A stretch of DNA of 64,000 nt from Hippasteria phrygiana. Taxonomy: Eukaryota; Echinodermata; Asteroidea; Valvatida; Goniasteridae. This document shows, piece after piece, positions 10,803-22,300 of the stretch (position 1 is its first letter; every line of letters begins with the position of its first letter). The position numbers and the translations under genes are program-made. Under the pieces are notes generated by a model that saw only the letters and a program-made list of their open reading frames with translations, ran no database searches and was not told the DNA's origin. Location of the stretch: NCBI GenBank assembly GCA_037893225.1, contig JAZGUH010000368.1:434001-498000 (forward strand). Direction: 5' to 3'.

Positions 10803-10981
10803 ATTGACGTCACTAGTAAACAAGTGTACGTCCGCTAGGCAACATATCGGCGCGGCGATAGTGAGCAAATGGCCGCCATCTTCAGCGATATCATCGCGAT
10901 GTAAGCGCTGAAAGATAGGGGAAAGTGGACAACTGATGCTCTCTCTGTTGACATTTTACGATTTAACGAGTTTTGGCAAGG
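10803..10981 (+). promoter_or_regulatory. candidate promoter and 5' UTR exon in the foldback spacer
   Basis: Within 80 bp there is a perfect CRE (TGACGTCA, 10805-10812), an RFX-like half-site (ccgctaggcaac, 10832-10843) and a YY1-type site (ATGGCCGCCATCTT, 10869-10882). A good splice donor, ggcaag|gtatgt, follows at 10981. It could be the promoter and non-coding first exon of the kinesin gene, 5.2 kb downstream. Equally it could belong to the transposon or to the minus-strand receptor. Confidence 0.3.
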
Positions 10982-11303
10982 TATGTTATTTCATGGTTAT
11001 TTTTGTTCTTATACTTGGTCAGTTTTTGAAGCTATAAAAGTTGATTCCGAACGTAGCTTGCGCAAGTTACTTAGTTAGTTTTTAATTTTAGGCATATAAA
11101 AACGTTAGATTTTATACTTCAATATACTCCTAATCCTATCTATCATAATCGGTAGGAACAGCAACATTTTGTAAAATAAACTTTCCTTGTTAAAATGTCT
11201 AAACAAGTTGTTACTTAAAGATTTATGTCAGGAAAATCTGTAAAAAAAAATGAGGCAGAAATCGGCATGTGTCATGTGATGATGTGGTATTTCGGCTTTA
11301 CAG

Positions 11304-11615
11304 TCACTTCACCCAAAAACCACATCGCCCTCAACCACTTCGCCCTCAACCACTTCGCCCTCAACCACTTCGCCCAAACGCCACTTCGCCCAAACGCCAC
11401 TTCGCCCAAACGCCACTTCGCCCAAACGCCACTTCGCCCAAACGCCACTTCGCCCAAACCCCACTTCGCCCAAACCCCACTTCGCCCAAACCCCACTTCG
11501 CCCAAACCCCACTTCGCCCAAACCCCACTTCGCCCAAACCCCACTTCGCCCAAAAACCACTTCGCCCAATTACTACTTCGCCCAATTACCACTTCGCCCA
11601 AAAACCACTTTGCCC
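11304..11615 (+). repeat. 16-bp minisatellite array C (foldback right inner)
   Basis: About nineteen units of cacttcgcccaaaccc / cacttcgcccaaacgc. It is open in several frames only because the 16-bp unit lacks stop codons; the resulting repetitive ORFs are not genes. Confidence 0.85.
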
Positions 11616-11806
11616 ATGCCCGATCCGTATGCCTTATTTTCATTTTATTAGTTCGTTACATACATCATAATCCCTCATATCAGTTAAGATGTTAGTTTTG
11701 TTACATTATAAATGTTTGTAAAAAATTACATTATAAAAATATAATAATATAATATTATAAAAATATATCAATTTTAAAAATCGTAATAATTTGAATGACC
11801 ACTTGA

Positions 11807-11981
11807 CAGGGGCGGATCTAGGTTTTCACTAAGGGGGGGGGTTTACCTGAGGTGATTGGCCTACACACCCCAGCGTGCCGAATTTTCGACACCCGACACT
11901 GGTTATTTTTAATTTTTTTCTAAGCCCAAGGGGGGGGTTTAAACCCCCAAACCCCCCCCCCCCCCCGTAGATCCGCCACTG
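11807..11981. mobile_element. MITE nested in foldback right arm, 5-bp TSD
   Basis: Ends CAGGGGCGGATCTAGG and the complement of ..TAGATCCGCCACTG are inverted repeats. The pentamer CTTGA flanks both sides (11802-11806, 11982-11986). The left arm of the foldback (about 10330) has the uninterrupted site, fixing both ends. A fragment of the same family (ctagatccgcccctga) lies near 53316. Confidence 0.8.
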
Positions 11982-12473
11982 CTTGATGAAAACAATTGCC
12001 CATACATAAGGCATATTACTAATAAGAAAAGAAAAGCATGGTCACAAAAAGGATGTCACAAAACTCAATTTAAGAACGCAAATACAGTCTTGAATGCACC
12101 ATAATTTGAATGACCAAATAAACGAAAACGGCAAATTGCCCGCCAGGAAAACCTATATTACAAACACGACTATATATGGCATTAATATTTACACGCATAC
12201 AAGTACCCACACAAATAAATTAAATCTGCATATATATATACAATAACTTAGGTTTTAACTTATTCCAGTATTGTCGTGATTCGTGCTTTACCATACGGGC
12301 GGGAAGGGCGAAAAAAAAACCGCGAAAGTCATTTTGTACTTTCGAAAAACACGGATAGGCCCTATCCTTTTTTGGCTTAAAACTCTTCCAGGGCAGTGGC
12401 GGTGCATTTTATTTTTTTAAAGTCTCAGTAACTAAACATTTAGTTAGAACTGATAAATACACTGGTAAGTGTT

Positions 12474-12665
12474 TTTTGGGCGAAGTGTTTTTTGGGCGAA
12501 GTGGTTTTTGGGCGAAGTGGTTTATGGGCGAAGTAGTAATTGGGCGAAGTGGGGTTTGGACGAAGTGGCGTTTGGGCGAAGGGGTAATTGGGCGAAGTGG
12601 GGTTTGGGCGAAGTGGCGTTTGGGCGAAGTGGTTGAGGGCGATGTGGTTTTTGGGCGAAGTGACC
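12474..12665 (-). repeat. 16-bp minisatellite array D (foldback right outer)
   Basis: About twelve units of gtttgggcgaagtggc type on the plus strand. It mirrors array A and ends at the right terminus of the element. Confidence 0.8.
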
Positions 12666-12897
12666 GACAACCTTGGTAATCGTTACCTTTAAAGGACCCC
12701 ATTCCAGATAAGAGAACGAAGGAGACAGTTTATGTTTCGGAACTTCAATATTTTGCGCTGATACAGGCAGGAAAAGTCACTCTGTGTGCTTGAAATCATC
12801 TAAATAGTTCGCTAAGATATCATGTTGAATATGAGCAAGCTTAATTTTGTGGAAAGACAAAGAGGGCAGGGTTTTGATTTATGAGGGAAATTATTAA

Positions 12898-13503
12898 AGG
12901 GACACATTGCCTTCAAATGTCATGAAATTTTGCTGTTTGGAAATGTTCCTTATCTTTTATAAGAGTTGTTCATGCAAAAAAGCACGTATAATGTGTTGTA
13001 ATTAGTGAGTAGTGATTACAAAACAAAAAATTTGCCTCTGACTTCTGACAGCTGACCCGCGAAACATAGACTTATTTCCAGTAGTAAATACCACCGTCTA
13101 AATAATGCGCAAAATACGCTGTAAGAGTCTTTAGGTTGGCGCCGCAGCCAGTGGCCTTGTAAACCTATCAGATGATCGCCAGGTACCATTCTCTACCTCG
13201 CGACACATATCGCCAGTGCTGCGCGCCGTGCCGTGCAGCAGTACATCAAAATGGATCAACAGAACGTACTTCAACCAGCTGCGACTGGAAATACGACTGG
13301 TGAACACGGTCCGCCATTTTGTGGAGTCAAAAATTTGGTTCTACAAAATGGCGGACCGTTATTTGTCACGAAATTAAACAAAAAACACGCAAATTTAAGG
13401 GATAGTTATGTGAATCTTGATATTCTACTTAAAAAAAAGCTTCCCAACCATATCCATTTCAGTTTTATAGCCCAAATCGCAAAATCCAAAGCAATGTGTC
13501 CCT
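12898..13503. mobile_element. TTAA-flanked MITE with AGGGACACATTGC ends
   Basis: TTAA at 12894-12897 and 13504-13507 borders inverted ends AGGGACACATTGC..GCAATGTGTCCCT. TTAA duplications are typical of the piggyBac and Kolobok superfamilies. Inside is a second hairpin with perfect 17-bp arms (13306-13322, 13343-13359; acggtccgccattttgt). There is no transposase. Confidence 0.75.
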
Positions 13504-13737
13504 TTAAAACAGCAATGTCTCTGACTGCAAAAGGTAGGAAAGTCACATTTTCTTTGAAAGTGCATTTCAAAATTACAACAAACATGAGTTAATCTGAAGA
13601 AAAAAAGACTGCTTTAGCCTGCAAAAGTCACTTTAGTACTGTAAAGTCATCTGCAAAAGTCAGTTTTGAACGGAACTCCGGGAAAAATATAGAGGTGTCC
13701 TTAGTATTAACACTAACCATGGTCCATACACTGTACC

Positions 13738-13980
13738 GGTTTCGAGTCAACTCGGACCCAAACCAACTCGGACCCATACCAAGTCAAAGTCGGACCCATA
13801 CCAAGTCGGACCCATGCCAACTCAGACCCACGGCAAAGTCGGACCCACAACCAACTCGGACCCACGACCAACTCGGACCCACACCAACTCGGACCCAAGG
13901 CAACTCGGACCCAACGATGATCAACTCGCGATCGGACCCATCGTGCAAATGTTGACATTCGATGTTTTGATACACTAAGC
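13738..13980 (+). repeat. minisatellite of caactcggaccca units
   Basis: About a dozen 13-17 bp units (caactcggaccca plus 0-4 bases) follow tttcgagt. The same entry sequence and units recur at 15593-15870, and the complementary orientation fills 15076-15590. ORFs here are repeat artefacts. Confidence 0.75.
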
Positions 13981-15075
13981 ACTTAGATGGCAATGTATTT
14001 TTGTATAGCTTTTTCTGATTGAACGGATTGATTTTACCATCATCCGTACTAAATTATAACATCTTGGGAATTTTGGGGAATTTTACTGCAATAAACTTGG
14101 GATTTTCAAATTTGATGAGTGGCCGCGCTGGGACGGGCAACTTATGGCCGAACGAACGGGGCCTCTGGGGAGGCAACCACTGTGGCGGAAAACAGGGGTG
14201 GGGAGGATAAAATAAAGGAGGTTGACTATTCTAAAAAGAACCCTTGATATGAACGTAGTCACACAGATGGAATTGTTAAGACTTTCCCCCGGCAATAGAC
14301 TTGCGATGGATCAACGAACCAAAGTATAACAAAGTTATTCAGTTAACTAGAAGGGCAACTTGCAGAGAAAAAGGACTTAAATACACCTTTTTACACACGG
14401 TATTTACGAATCCTCAAGCCTGATAAGTGATATTTAAAAGACATACAAATATTATCTCCTGTTTGTTTTTACGATGTTCTTAAAGCGCTTAAAACCATTA
14501 ACCTATGATGTTTTATAAGTAGGCCTATCCATAAAATATGTACCGGTAACAAAGTTAACTAGAAGGGATCACATCGCAGAAAAAAAAGACTTAAATACAG
14601 CCTGGAATCCAGTAATTCAGAACAAAACTGGAACAATTATTTAATCCAATCAGCAACTTCACTGGACAAGAAAATAACTTGCGGCAAAGTTCTGACTTAC
14701 ACAATCCTCAAGCCTTTAAAATATTACCACCTGTTTGTTTTAGCGATGCTCTGAAACCTATGTTTTGTAAGTAGAAATTATGTTTCCATGGAAGAATCAG
14801 TAAACATTGGAATAATGTTGTAAAACTTCACCCTGATGTTTAAAACTTTCTGAATTATTATTCAAGAGCATTTGATATTTAAAATAAATCATTATTATGT
14901 CACCATCTGTGAACTGGGAAACTGTTCAGTTAGTTCAAATTTTATACTGAAAAGTTTAAATTTTATCCCAATCACAAATGCGGGAATGCGAACCTGCGAA
15001 ACACGCGTATGCAGTAAAGATTCCGAAAACGCGGACAGCTGTAGCCTGGGGTTCGTTATGCTGATTCAATCTTTG
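13981..15075. other. no gene recognised
   Basis: AT-rich sequence with two diverged copies of an about 100-bp block containing gttaactagaagggc (about 14335 and 14553). A half copy of the micro-hairpin end (ttccatggaagaatc) lies at about 14784. Nothing else is supported. Confidence 0.4.
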
Positions 15076-15590
15076 TTGGGTCCGAGTTGGCTGTGGGTCC
15101 GAGCTGGCCGTGGGTCCGAGCTGGCCGTGGGTCCGAGCTGGCCGTGGGTCCGAGCTGGCCGTGGGTCCGAGCTGGCCGTGGGTCCGAGCTGGCCGTGGGT
15201 CCGAGCTGGCCGTGGGTCCGAGCTGGCCGTGGGTCCGAGCTGGCCGTGGGTCCGAGCTGGCCGTGGGTCCGAGCTGGCCGTGGGTCCGGGTTGGCCGTGG
15301 GTCCGGGTTGGCCGTGGGTCCGGGTTGGCCGTGGGTCCGGGTTGGCCGTGGGTCCGGGTTGGCCGTGGGTCCGGGTTATCCGTGGGTCCGGGTTATCCGT
15401 GGGTCCGGGTTGGCCGTGGGTCCGGGTTGGCCATGGGTCCGGGTTGGCCGTGGGTCCGGGTTGGCCGTGGGTCCGGGTTGGCCGTGGGTCCGGGTTGGCC
15501 GTGGGTCCGGGTTGGCCGTGGGTCCGGGTTGGCCGTGGGTCCGAGTTGGCCGTGGGTCCGAGTTGGCCGTGGGTCCGATTCGGCCAAGAA
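15076..15590 (+). repeat. 17-bp minisatellite, about 30 units
   Basis: Nearly perfect head-to-tail repeats of GTGGGTCCGAGCTGGCC. The first block carries gagctgg, the middle gggttgg, two units have ttatccg, and the last units return to gagttgg, showing local homogenisation. It lies about 0.6 kb upstream of the kinesin start codon. Confidence 0.9.
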
Positions 15591-15592
15591 GG

Positions 15593-15870
15593 TTTTGAGT
15601 CAACTCGGACCCAAACCAACTCAGACCCATACCAACCTGGACCCATGCTGACTCGGACCCACGACCAACTGGGACACAACCAACTCGGACTCGGACCTAC
15701 AACCAACTCGGACCCAGTCCAACTCGGACTGGTGCCAACTCAGACCGGTGCCGACTCGGACCCACGACCAACTGGGACACAACCAACTCGGACTCAGACC
15801 TACAACCAACTCGGACCCAGTCCAACTCGGACTGGTGCCAACTCAGACCGGTGCCAACTCGGACCCAACG
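15593..15870 (+). repeat. inverted-orientation units of the 17-bp family
   Basis: Units caactcggaccca and relatives, complementary to the preceding array, so the two arrays can fold on each other. A segment of about 90 bp containing gaccaactgggacacaacc is itself duplicated within the array (15661 and 15765). Confidence 0.75.
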
Positions 15871-16210
15871 ATGACCAATTCAGATCTATCATGTCCTGAA
15901 GCTACATGTATTAAAATGTTGACTTTCAGTGTTTTTTATGAATTAAGGCCGCTGATGAATTAAGTAAATTACACGTGTAACCCCTAAGCCAGAAAAGTAA
16001 AATAACAGCGGGTTCGTAAACCAAAACAAATCGCAGTAAAAAAAATCTATAGGGCCAAATTTGGATACAAGAATATGATACAAGAATGTGTTTTTTGTGT
16101 ATATGCTTGTATTTTTTTGATAATTTGTTTTTTTTTTTGGGGGGGGGGAAGTAACTTGTAACTTGTAAGAGGATGAAAGTTGTCATTGTCTGATACTATA
16201 GTAAAGCAAG
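15871..16210. other. kinesin upstream region / possible 5' UTR
   Basis: A poly(T)-poly(G) tract (about 16124-16149) and an in-frame stop (TAA, 16202-16204) precede the start codon. No TATA box is visible, so transcription may begin further upstream. Confidence 0.4.
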
Positions 16211-16304
16211 ATGGCTACCGTGCAGAAAGTGAGACACAAGAAGACGAAGGTTATTCCAACTGAGGAGCCTGATGACAGACCATCTTCGTCCTTGTCACAT
16301 AACT
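16211..16304 (+). CDS. KinC: kinesin-C exon 1 (aa 1-31)
   Basis: Starts [16 protein letters not shown] in a strong start context; donor aact|gtaagt. Ends with one base of a split Ser codon. Confidence 0.8.
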
Positions 16305-19300
16305 GTAAGTATGACACTTTACGCATCTGGAGCCAATTTCATAGAACTGCCAAACACACACCAAGTATGGACAAATTCTGCTTAGCAAAACAGGTTACAA
16401 GTACAACAAATTCATGTGGTTGTTATTGTGATTGTGATTAGCAAATTTTTGCCTTGCATGAACATTTTTGTAATGATCCAAACAAAATTGATTAGTTTCA
16501 ATCTAATGAATGAAAGGTTTGCGGAAACACCATGTACGAAATATTTCTCAAATGAGAGAATGGTTCTGAAAAGAACCAGATGTATAAACTCGACATTCCG
16601 GTCAGTATGCTTTGATCATCTTCCGGAGATGTCGAGAATTTCCAGCCAGTGTAGAGCTGCCAAACTCTCCCTGATTTTATGGAAGACTCCCGGAAAATTG
16701 GTCGATCTCCCGACTCCCGACGCAACTTAAAAATCTCCTGGATTGTCAATTGTTCATACTTTTTTAATTTACCTGTATTTTGTAGTTCTGCTTTTCCCTT
16801 TAATACAAGTCCGCGAAATCCGGGAGAGTTGGCAGCTCTGCCAGTGAGCCACAAGATAGACTATTGCATAAATAAAAAGCTGCATACTAGCATAAACAGA
16901 AATAAACAAACTCTAACCGCACTAAATTTAGAAAAAAAATTATTTGAATTTATGCACCAACACCATTCAAAAAAATGGTGTTACATTTGAAAAGATTTTA
17001 TTGTCTCACAGAAAAACTGACTTTTGGAGATAATAGCTGTTGATTTTGGGTAAGAGGGCCTTTATATGCATGTTTGTTATTTAAACCAGAATTTTTGGCA
17101 CTCCTTGTGTATGGTAATGTTTGTGGTATAAAGCTTAATGCACATGTTCTTCATGTTTTGATTTCATCTATTTCATGCCTATTTTTCCACAGCTTGGGTC
17201 GAGAACTTTGATGAGCAGAATCCTACAGCCACTGAGAAGTTTGGGGTTGAGAACGCAGCATATCAAGTGACTGAAGTGGAGAAATTGCCTGAGGGAGCTC
17301 TGACCTCTGACCCAAAAGGTCAAGGAGGTAGTATGGTGTCAGTCAAGGAAGCAGAGGGTGTTGATCGTGTGGACTTAACAGATGAGGTCAGAGTTCACTC
17401 TAAGGAATCGCCTTCAATCAAAATCTCCAATTTGCTTGTATGGTTTATATGCAAATATACAATCTACCGACTTTTTTTTTATATTTCTCATGATGGTCTC
17501 ATGTCCCAGTTTTGCAAACCACAGGCGGCCAAATATGATGCGAACAATACAAAAAGGTGATGTACACAATAAATAATGGAAAATGCACGTTTAATTGACA
17601 TTTTTTTAACTCGCAAGAAAGGTTTGTTGTGATTTCAGAAGTGCCAAACTTAAAAAAGGGCTCACATTAACGGCGGTTTTACTAATTTCCCATTGAGTAA
17701 GCTACTTTTAATAGCACATAGTCAAATGCATTTCAGTACAAAGGAATTTCATCACAGTCGGAAAAATAAATAAAGCAGCCATTGGGGTTCATTCTACTTC
17801 TATGAGCTCGACAAAAAATCAAATCTCACAGATAGTACAAAGCAAGAAATGATGTTAAACAGGTTTACGATATCACTTAAAACTTGATGATCTTTGAATT
17901 CCTCATTCCATCACTACATGAAGCCAACTACTTGTACATTATCTTCCTTGTTTATTCGTGGATGATTTTCAGCATATTTCTTTCTCAGTTTCAGGTGGCA
18001 CAAAAATAAACATCCTTGGTACATTCCCTGTTTTGCAGGAGTTGGACTTCAAGGATGATGAGGAGAATATGAACGATGCGGAGCCTCAGGACAGACCCCT
18101 AAGTGAAGCTGGCTCGTATGCTCGCTCAGCCAGCCCTTATGGTCAAGACAGCTTAACCGGTTCTGTGGATGGAGACGGGGTGGGACGGAGGAAGAAAAGG
18201 CGGAAGGAACGAGCGAACGTCGTGACACCCATCGACGACGATGCGGATGCATTGATGTCAGTGAGTGATGAGACCCATCCTGAACCCAAGAGAAAAGGAC
18301 CCGGTGAAGGTGAGACTTCCAGTGCTTCCAGGGATCAGTCAGCGTACAGTTGTAGTCCAACGTTTACGTACACCACAGTCCTACAAATTCCCAATTTATC
18401 TCAATTTATCATTACACGGTCCGTCCTCATGCATAGGATGGACTTTTGATACATGATTTCAAAAATATGCTGAGAATTCAAAATATAGACAAGTTGCAAG
18501 AAACCGAACTGCCTTGGGAACAGTTGAAGGAAAACATTTCTAAGTGTATGTAAACTTTCGAACACAACTGCAGTGGTTGCGTGGGCATTCAGATGTCTGA
18601 GGGTTAAATCCCATTGGAGCCCTAAAAGGGGACAGCCACAAAAGTTTCTTAACTTTACCTCCTTAAAGGGCCGGTCACACTGGCCGCGATAACGAAAACG
18701 GTGAGAATAAACGGCATTGATTGGTGGAATTGTCGTGCGTGTAATACGCGCGCATTTCATCCACCAATAGGGAGCGTTTATTTGCATCGTTTTCGTTATC
18801 GTGGCTAACCCGCAAGGCATTTTTACCAGGAAGTGTCCTCAATCTGTCAAAATCCAATAAATTGGGGGATCATAGCTTCATGTAAATTAGTGGTGCCAAG
18901 GCGCTGCAGTCCTGAACCCATCCAAATTCAACACAACCTGCTGTTGGAGTTTGTAAGACTTGGGGTAGTTAGGGTTAAACTATAATCATTTCATTCCAAC
19001 ATATTATTTCCCTCCTGTAAGTATATTTTGTTCCCTCAAAATGATAAAATTGTAAGGAGAGATAATGAGTTTTGAGGGAATGAAATATTATCTTGTGGGA
19101 ACTTTTCGATCATTCCATACAAGCATATTTTGGATACAAAGCTGGATCTAAATTTATGGAGCTAAGCTTCATTTTCATGTTTGTGCTAAGCCAAACAAAA
19201 AATGCTTAACATATTTACCTGTCTGGCAGAAATCAGTCATGAGCAATATATCATGGTTCTAACTACGGAACTCCCTGCTTACAATGAACATTCTGTGCTT

Positions 19301-22300
19301 ACAGTGCTAGTAAATTTGACACTAACCCTGGAAGTAGAAAATAGTTACTGGATGTATGAATGCGCAAGCCAGAACTCCTTGCTCACCCGTGAATAGCTGT
19401 ACTAGCCGTTGCCGTTCTGCTAAAGTTTGTGATTTGTCATTAACAGTAAGTAGAGCCATGAAATGGAACACTGTCCTTAGCGTGTTTGTTCACTTAGCAG
19501 CTTTTTAAAATTGGTCTTAGCATTTTTTTTCTGACGTTGCTCAAGCAATAATTCTTCCTAATTGTATTGGCATTGTTTTACGTAGCATGGAGCATGTCCA
19601 GCATGCACGATATCAGTGAGATCCCCACAGATGCTACCCAAGCACGCCCCAAGTCCAGCGGCGTCACCCACGCCAACTCCCCACCGGCACGCAACCGATC
19701 CCCAGGGGTGGGGACCCACTCTGCCAGTGCCTCTCGTGCCGAGTCTGTCATCGGTGTGCGAGAAGCTGATGAGAGCCAGCGAGTTGATGGGCTGAATGAG
19801 GCCGGAGAGTCTGGGAACAAGACCAGGGCTTCGGAGAAGAGAAAAAGTGAAGGTAAGTTCATTGTTTGCATCACTGAATTATTTGAAATCATTTAGATTA
19901 AAATCTATTCAAATTAAGTGGAATTGAATTTAATAAGATCAAACCCAAAAAAATAAGTTTAATGGAAATTGCAACTGTGACCTTCGTTTTGCAGCACAAG
20001 TGAGCTAAATAATACTGTAGTATTACTGTGGTATGAGGATCCCAGTAGATTTTTTTTCTAGAAAACCGATGAATACATTTGTCAGAATGAACACAGACAA
20101 TAAACTATTTATGTTTTTATATCGTCATATTTTACAAGGATAGCCCCTGTCAGTTATCACTTAATTGGTTTCTCTGGTGGTCCTCCCTGGACTTGAACCA
20201 CTGACCTCTAGATTACGATACTGGTGCTGTACCAACTGACACATATACAGAGATGAAACTTTTCCGATTTTAATCGGAAAACCGACTTTTTGACTTTTCC
20301 AACGAAATTTCCGATTTTTAAAAGATTTGTCCAACAGAATTTCTAACTATTTTTCTACAATATGTGATTTTATTTAAATTATAATTTTGAAGAAAAGTCG
20401 ATGAAAAAGTCGATAAAAACAGCACTTAAAAATCGCGAGCTTAGGTAGTTTTAATCTCGTTCACCAGTCGTAAATGGAGTGTTTCTACGGTAGAAACACC
20501 AAGGCCAGCACCGATCGGAACCCTTTTCCGGCTGGATAAAAGGTTAAACATTGAACTGTGACATGGAAAAATACTGCGTCACACGAAATACAGTGTGTGC
20601 GTGCGCGCGTGCACATAGTCGTACTTCCCCAATACGTCCGAGGACAATGCTTTGTGTTTCCTATTGTTCCTTTAATATAACCAACCCCCATAGACTAAGC
20701 ACGTATCCTTACGTTCGAGGACCGATTTCAACAAAAGACTCTACGTTCGAGGACTGAAAGGTTTCTTTGTGTTTCCTTTCTTCTCTTGTCCTCGGAGATA
20801 TATACAGTGCACGTACACACAACACACACTGATGATACATGTTTATGCAACGCAACGGGACTGTGCTGCCCGCTAGCACATGGCCGGATAAAATCCAACA
20901 TGTTCGATTTTCGGACGATTCAGATTCAGTTGTACAGAATGCAATGCTTTAAAAATCACAATGATTACATTGAGGATGGCGAAGAGGGCATAAGTTATAT
21001 CACTGGCAGTTGTTGGAAGGAAAACATGATAATGACCGTGGAGTTTGGTTGAATCATGGACATGATTGAATGGTGTCACGAATGGCGCCCTTGTCTTTCG
21101 GACTTTTTACTCAACTTTCTCAAGTAAGAAGTGAACTTCTCCGTTGATGAGTCCGTCACTCTGACATTAATTCAGGCTTTACATTTTTATGAAAACACAA
21201 CATTTTTCTCATCGTAAAAATTACAGGAGGCAGTGTCCGGAAAATGGGCATGGAGTGTATTGTATATGTGTACATGTGCATGTATAACTGCAGCGCGGCC
21301 CAGATTTCGGACACATTTTTCTTTCGTCTATTTTCAGATTTGTTTCCCATATGCCAGTTTCATCTCTGCATATAGCCCTATGTTGGCAATCTCCTAATAT
21401 TGTCAGTATCTTCGTTCAGGGGCAGAAGTCTTTTATAACAGTGTAGGCCCATAGGCAGATTTTTTTTGGGGGGGGGGGGGGGGGCGGTGGGGGGTGTGCT
21501 TATATAGGATTTCCCAGCCAAATTGTAGCATTCTTGTGAAACAAGTTACTCTAATTTCTTTTAACCTGCAAAATATTTTACAAAAGAAAGGGGGTATCAG
21601 TAGTGGCTCTTTCAATAGCCTCTGCACAGACATCAAAACAAAATGCATGCATATCAACATGGCAATCAGGGATTTTTATTTAAAAAATCATTAAAAATAA
21701 AAAATCGACAGATTTTACCTTTTGGGAATTAGAGGGCTTGAGAACGCACCTCTTAGCCCTCACTGGTTATGGGCCTCTGTGATTATTCTTCATCTTTTTA
21801 GATAATCGAAGCCTTCTATCGGGTACCACCAGCCCCCGTCTTAAGCCCCCTCAGCTGGAGCAAGAGCAGCAGGCATACGTCCCTTATGTCTACGCCCGGG
21901 ACTGCTTGGCTAAGGTCATGGATGACATGAAGAAGATGAAGACCAACCATCTCCGCATCGTCGGCCAGATTGAGGATACTTATAAGGTCATCGAAGATGA
22001 GACACAGGTAGGCATGATAAATTGGAACCTTTTATAAAACTCAGGGATCTTTTTTTGTCCGAGATTCAGCTATCCATTTCAAATTGGAACTGTAAGAGAT
22101 CTAACTGTTGATTTTTGTTTTACAACCTGAAAAATAAAATAACAGTGCCAAAAAGTAATAAATTGATGCAAAAGTCAGATGTTAAAGATGATGTTGATTG
22201 CCGAGAGAAGTCTGCGTCATTTTATTTTTTCTGCTATGTAATAACAAAAAAAGTGACTTTTGAGAGCTATTTTTATCAAGTCCCCTCTAGCCTGTTGAAG

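Larger units (their letters stand above)
9597..12672. mobile_element. foldback (TU-like) element with tandem-repeat arms
   Basis: The outer termini are exact inverted copies (GGTTGTCGGTCACTTCGCCC at 9597, its complement ending at 12672). The left arm (9597 to about 10782) and right arm (about 11292-12672) match as inverted repeats over about 1.1-1.3 kb. Each arm consists of a 16-bp array, a unique inner part and a second 16-bp array of opposite orientation. Outer flanks match each other and inner flanks (GCTTTACAGTCAC) match each other, so the arms are one inverted duplication rather than two insertions. The design recalls sea urchin TU and Drosophila FB elements. I could not find a clean target duplication. 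Confidence 0.75.

Noticed and set aside
11225..11695. ORFs with repeated RHFAQTPLRPNATSPK or FGRSGVWAKW peptides
   Set aside because: Artefacts of the 16-bp minisatellite; the same happens in arrays at 9606, 10585 and 12474.
9597..12672. Two independent insertions of one transposon in opposite directions
   Set aside because: Outer flanks of both arms match each other and inner flanks match each other, which independent insertions would not produce.
14872..15899. ORFs of 160-270 codons with WPWVRAGRGSELAVGPS repeats
   Set aside because: Artefacts of the 17-bp minisatellite; both strands and several frames are equally open.
17387..17440. Longer kinesin exon 2 using donor ctt|gtatgg
   Set aside because: Also in phase, but the gag|gtcaga donor fits better; kept only as an alternative.
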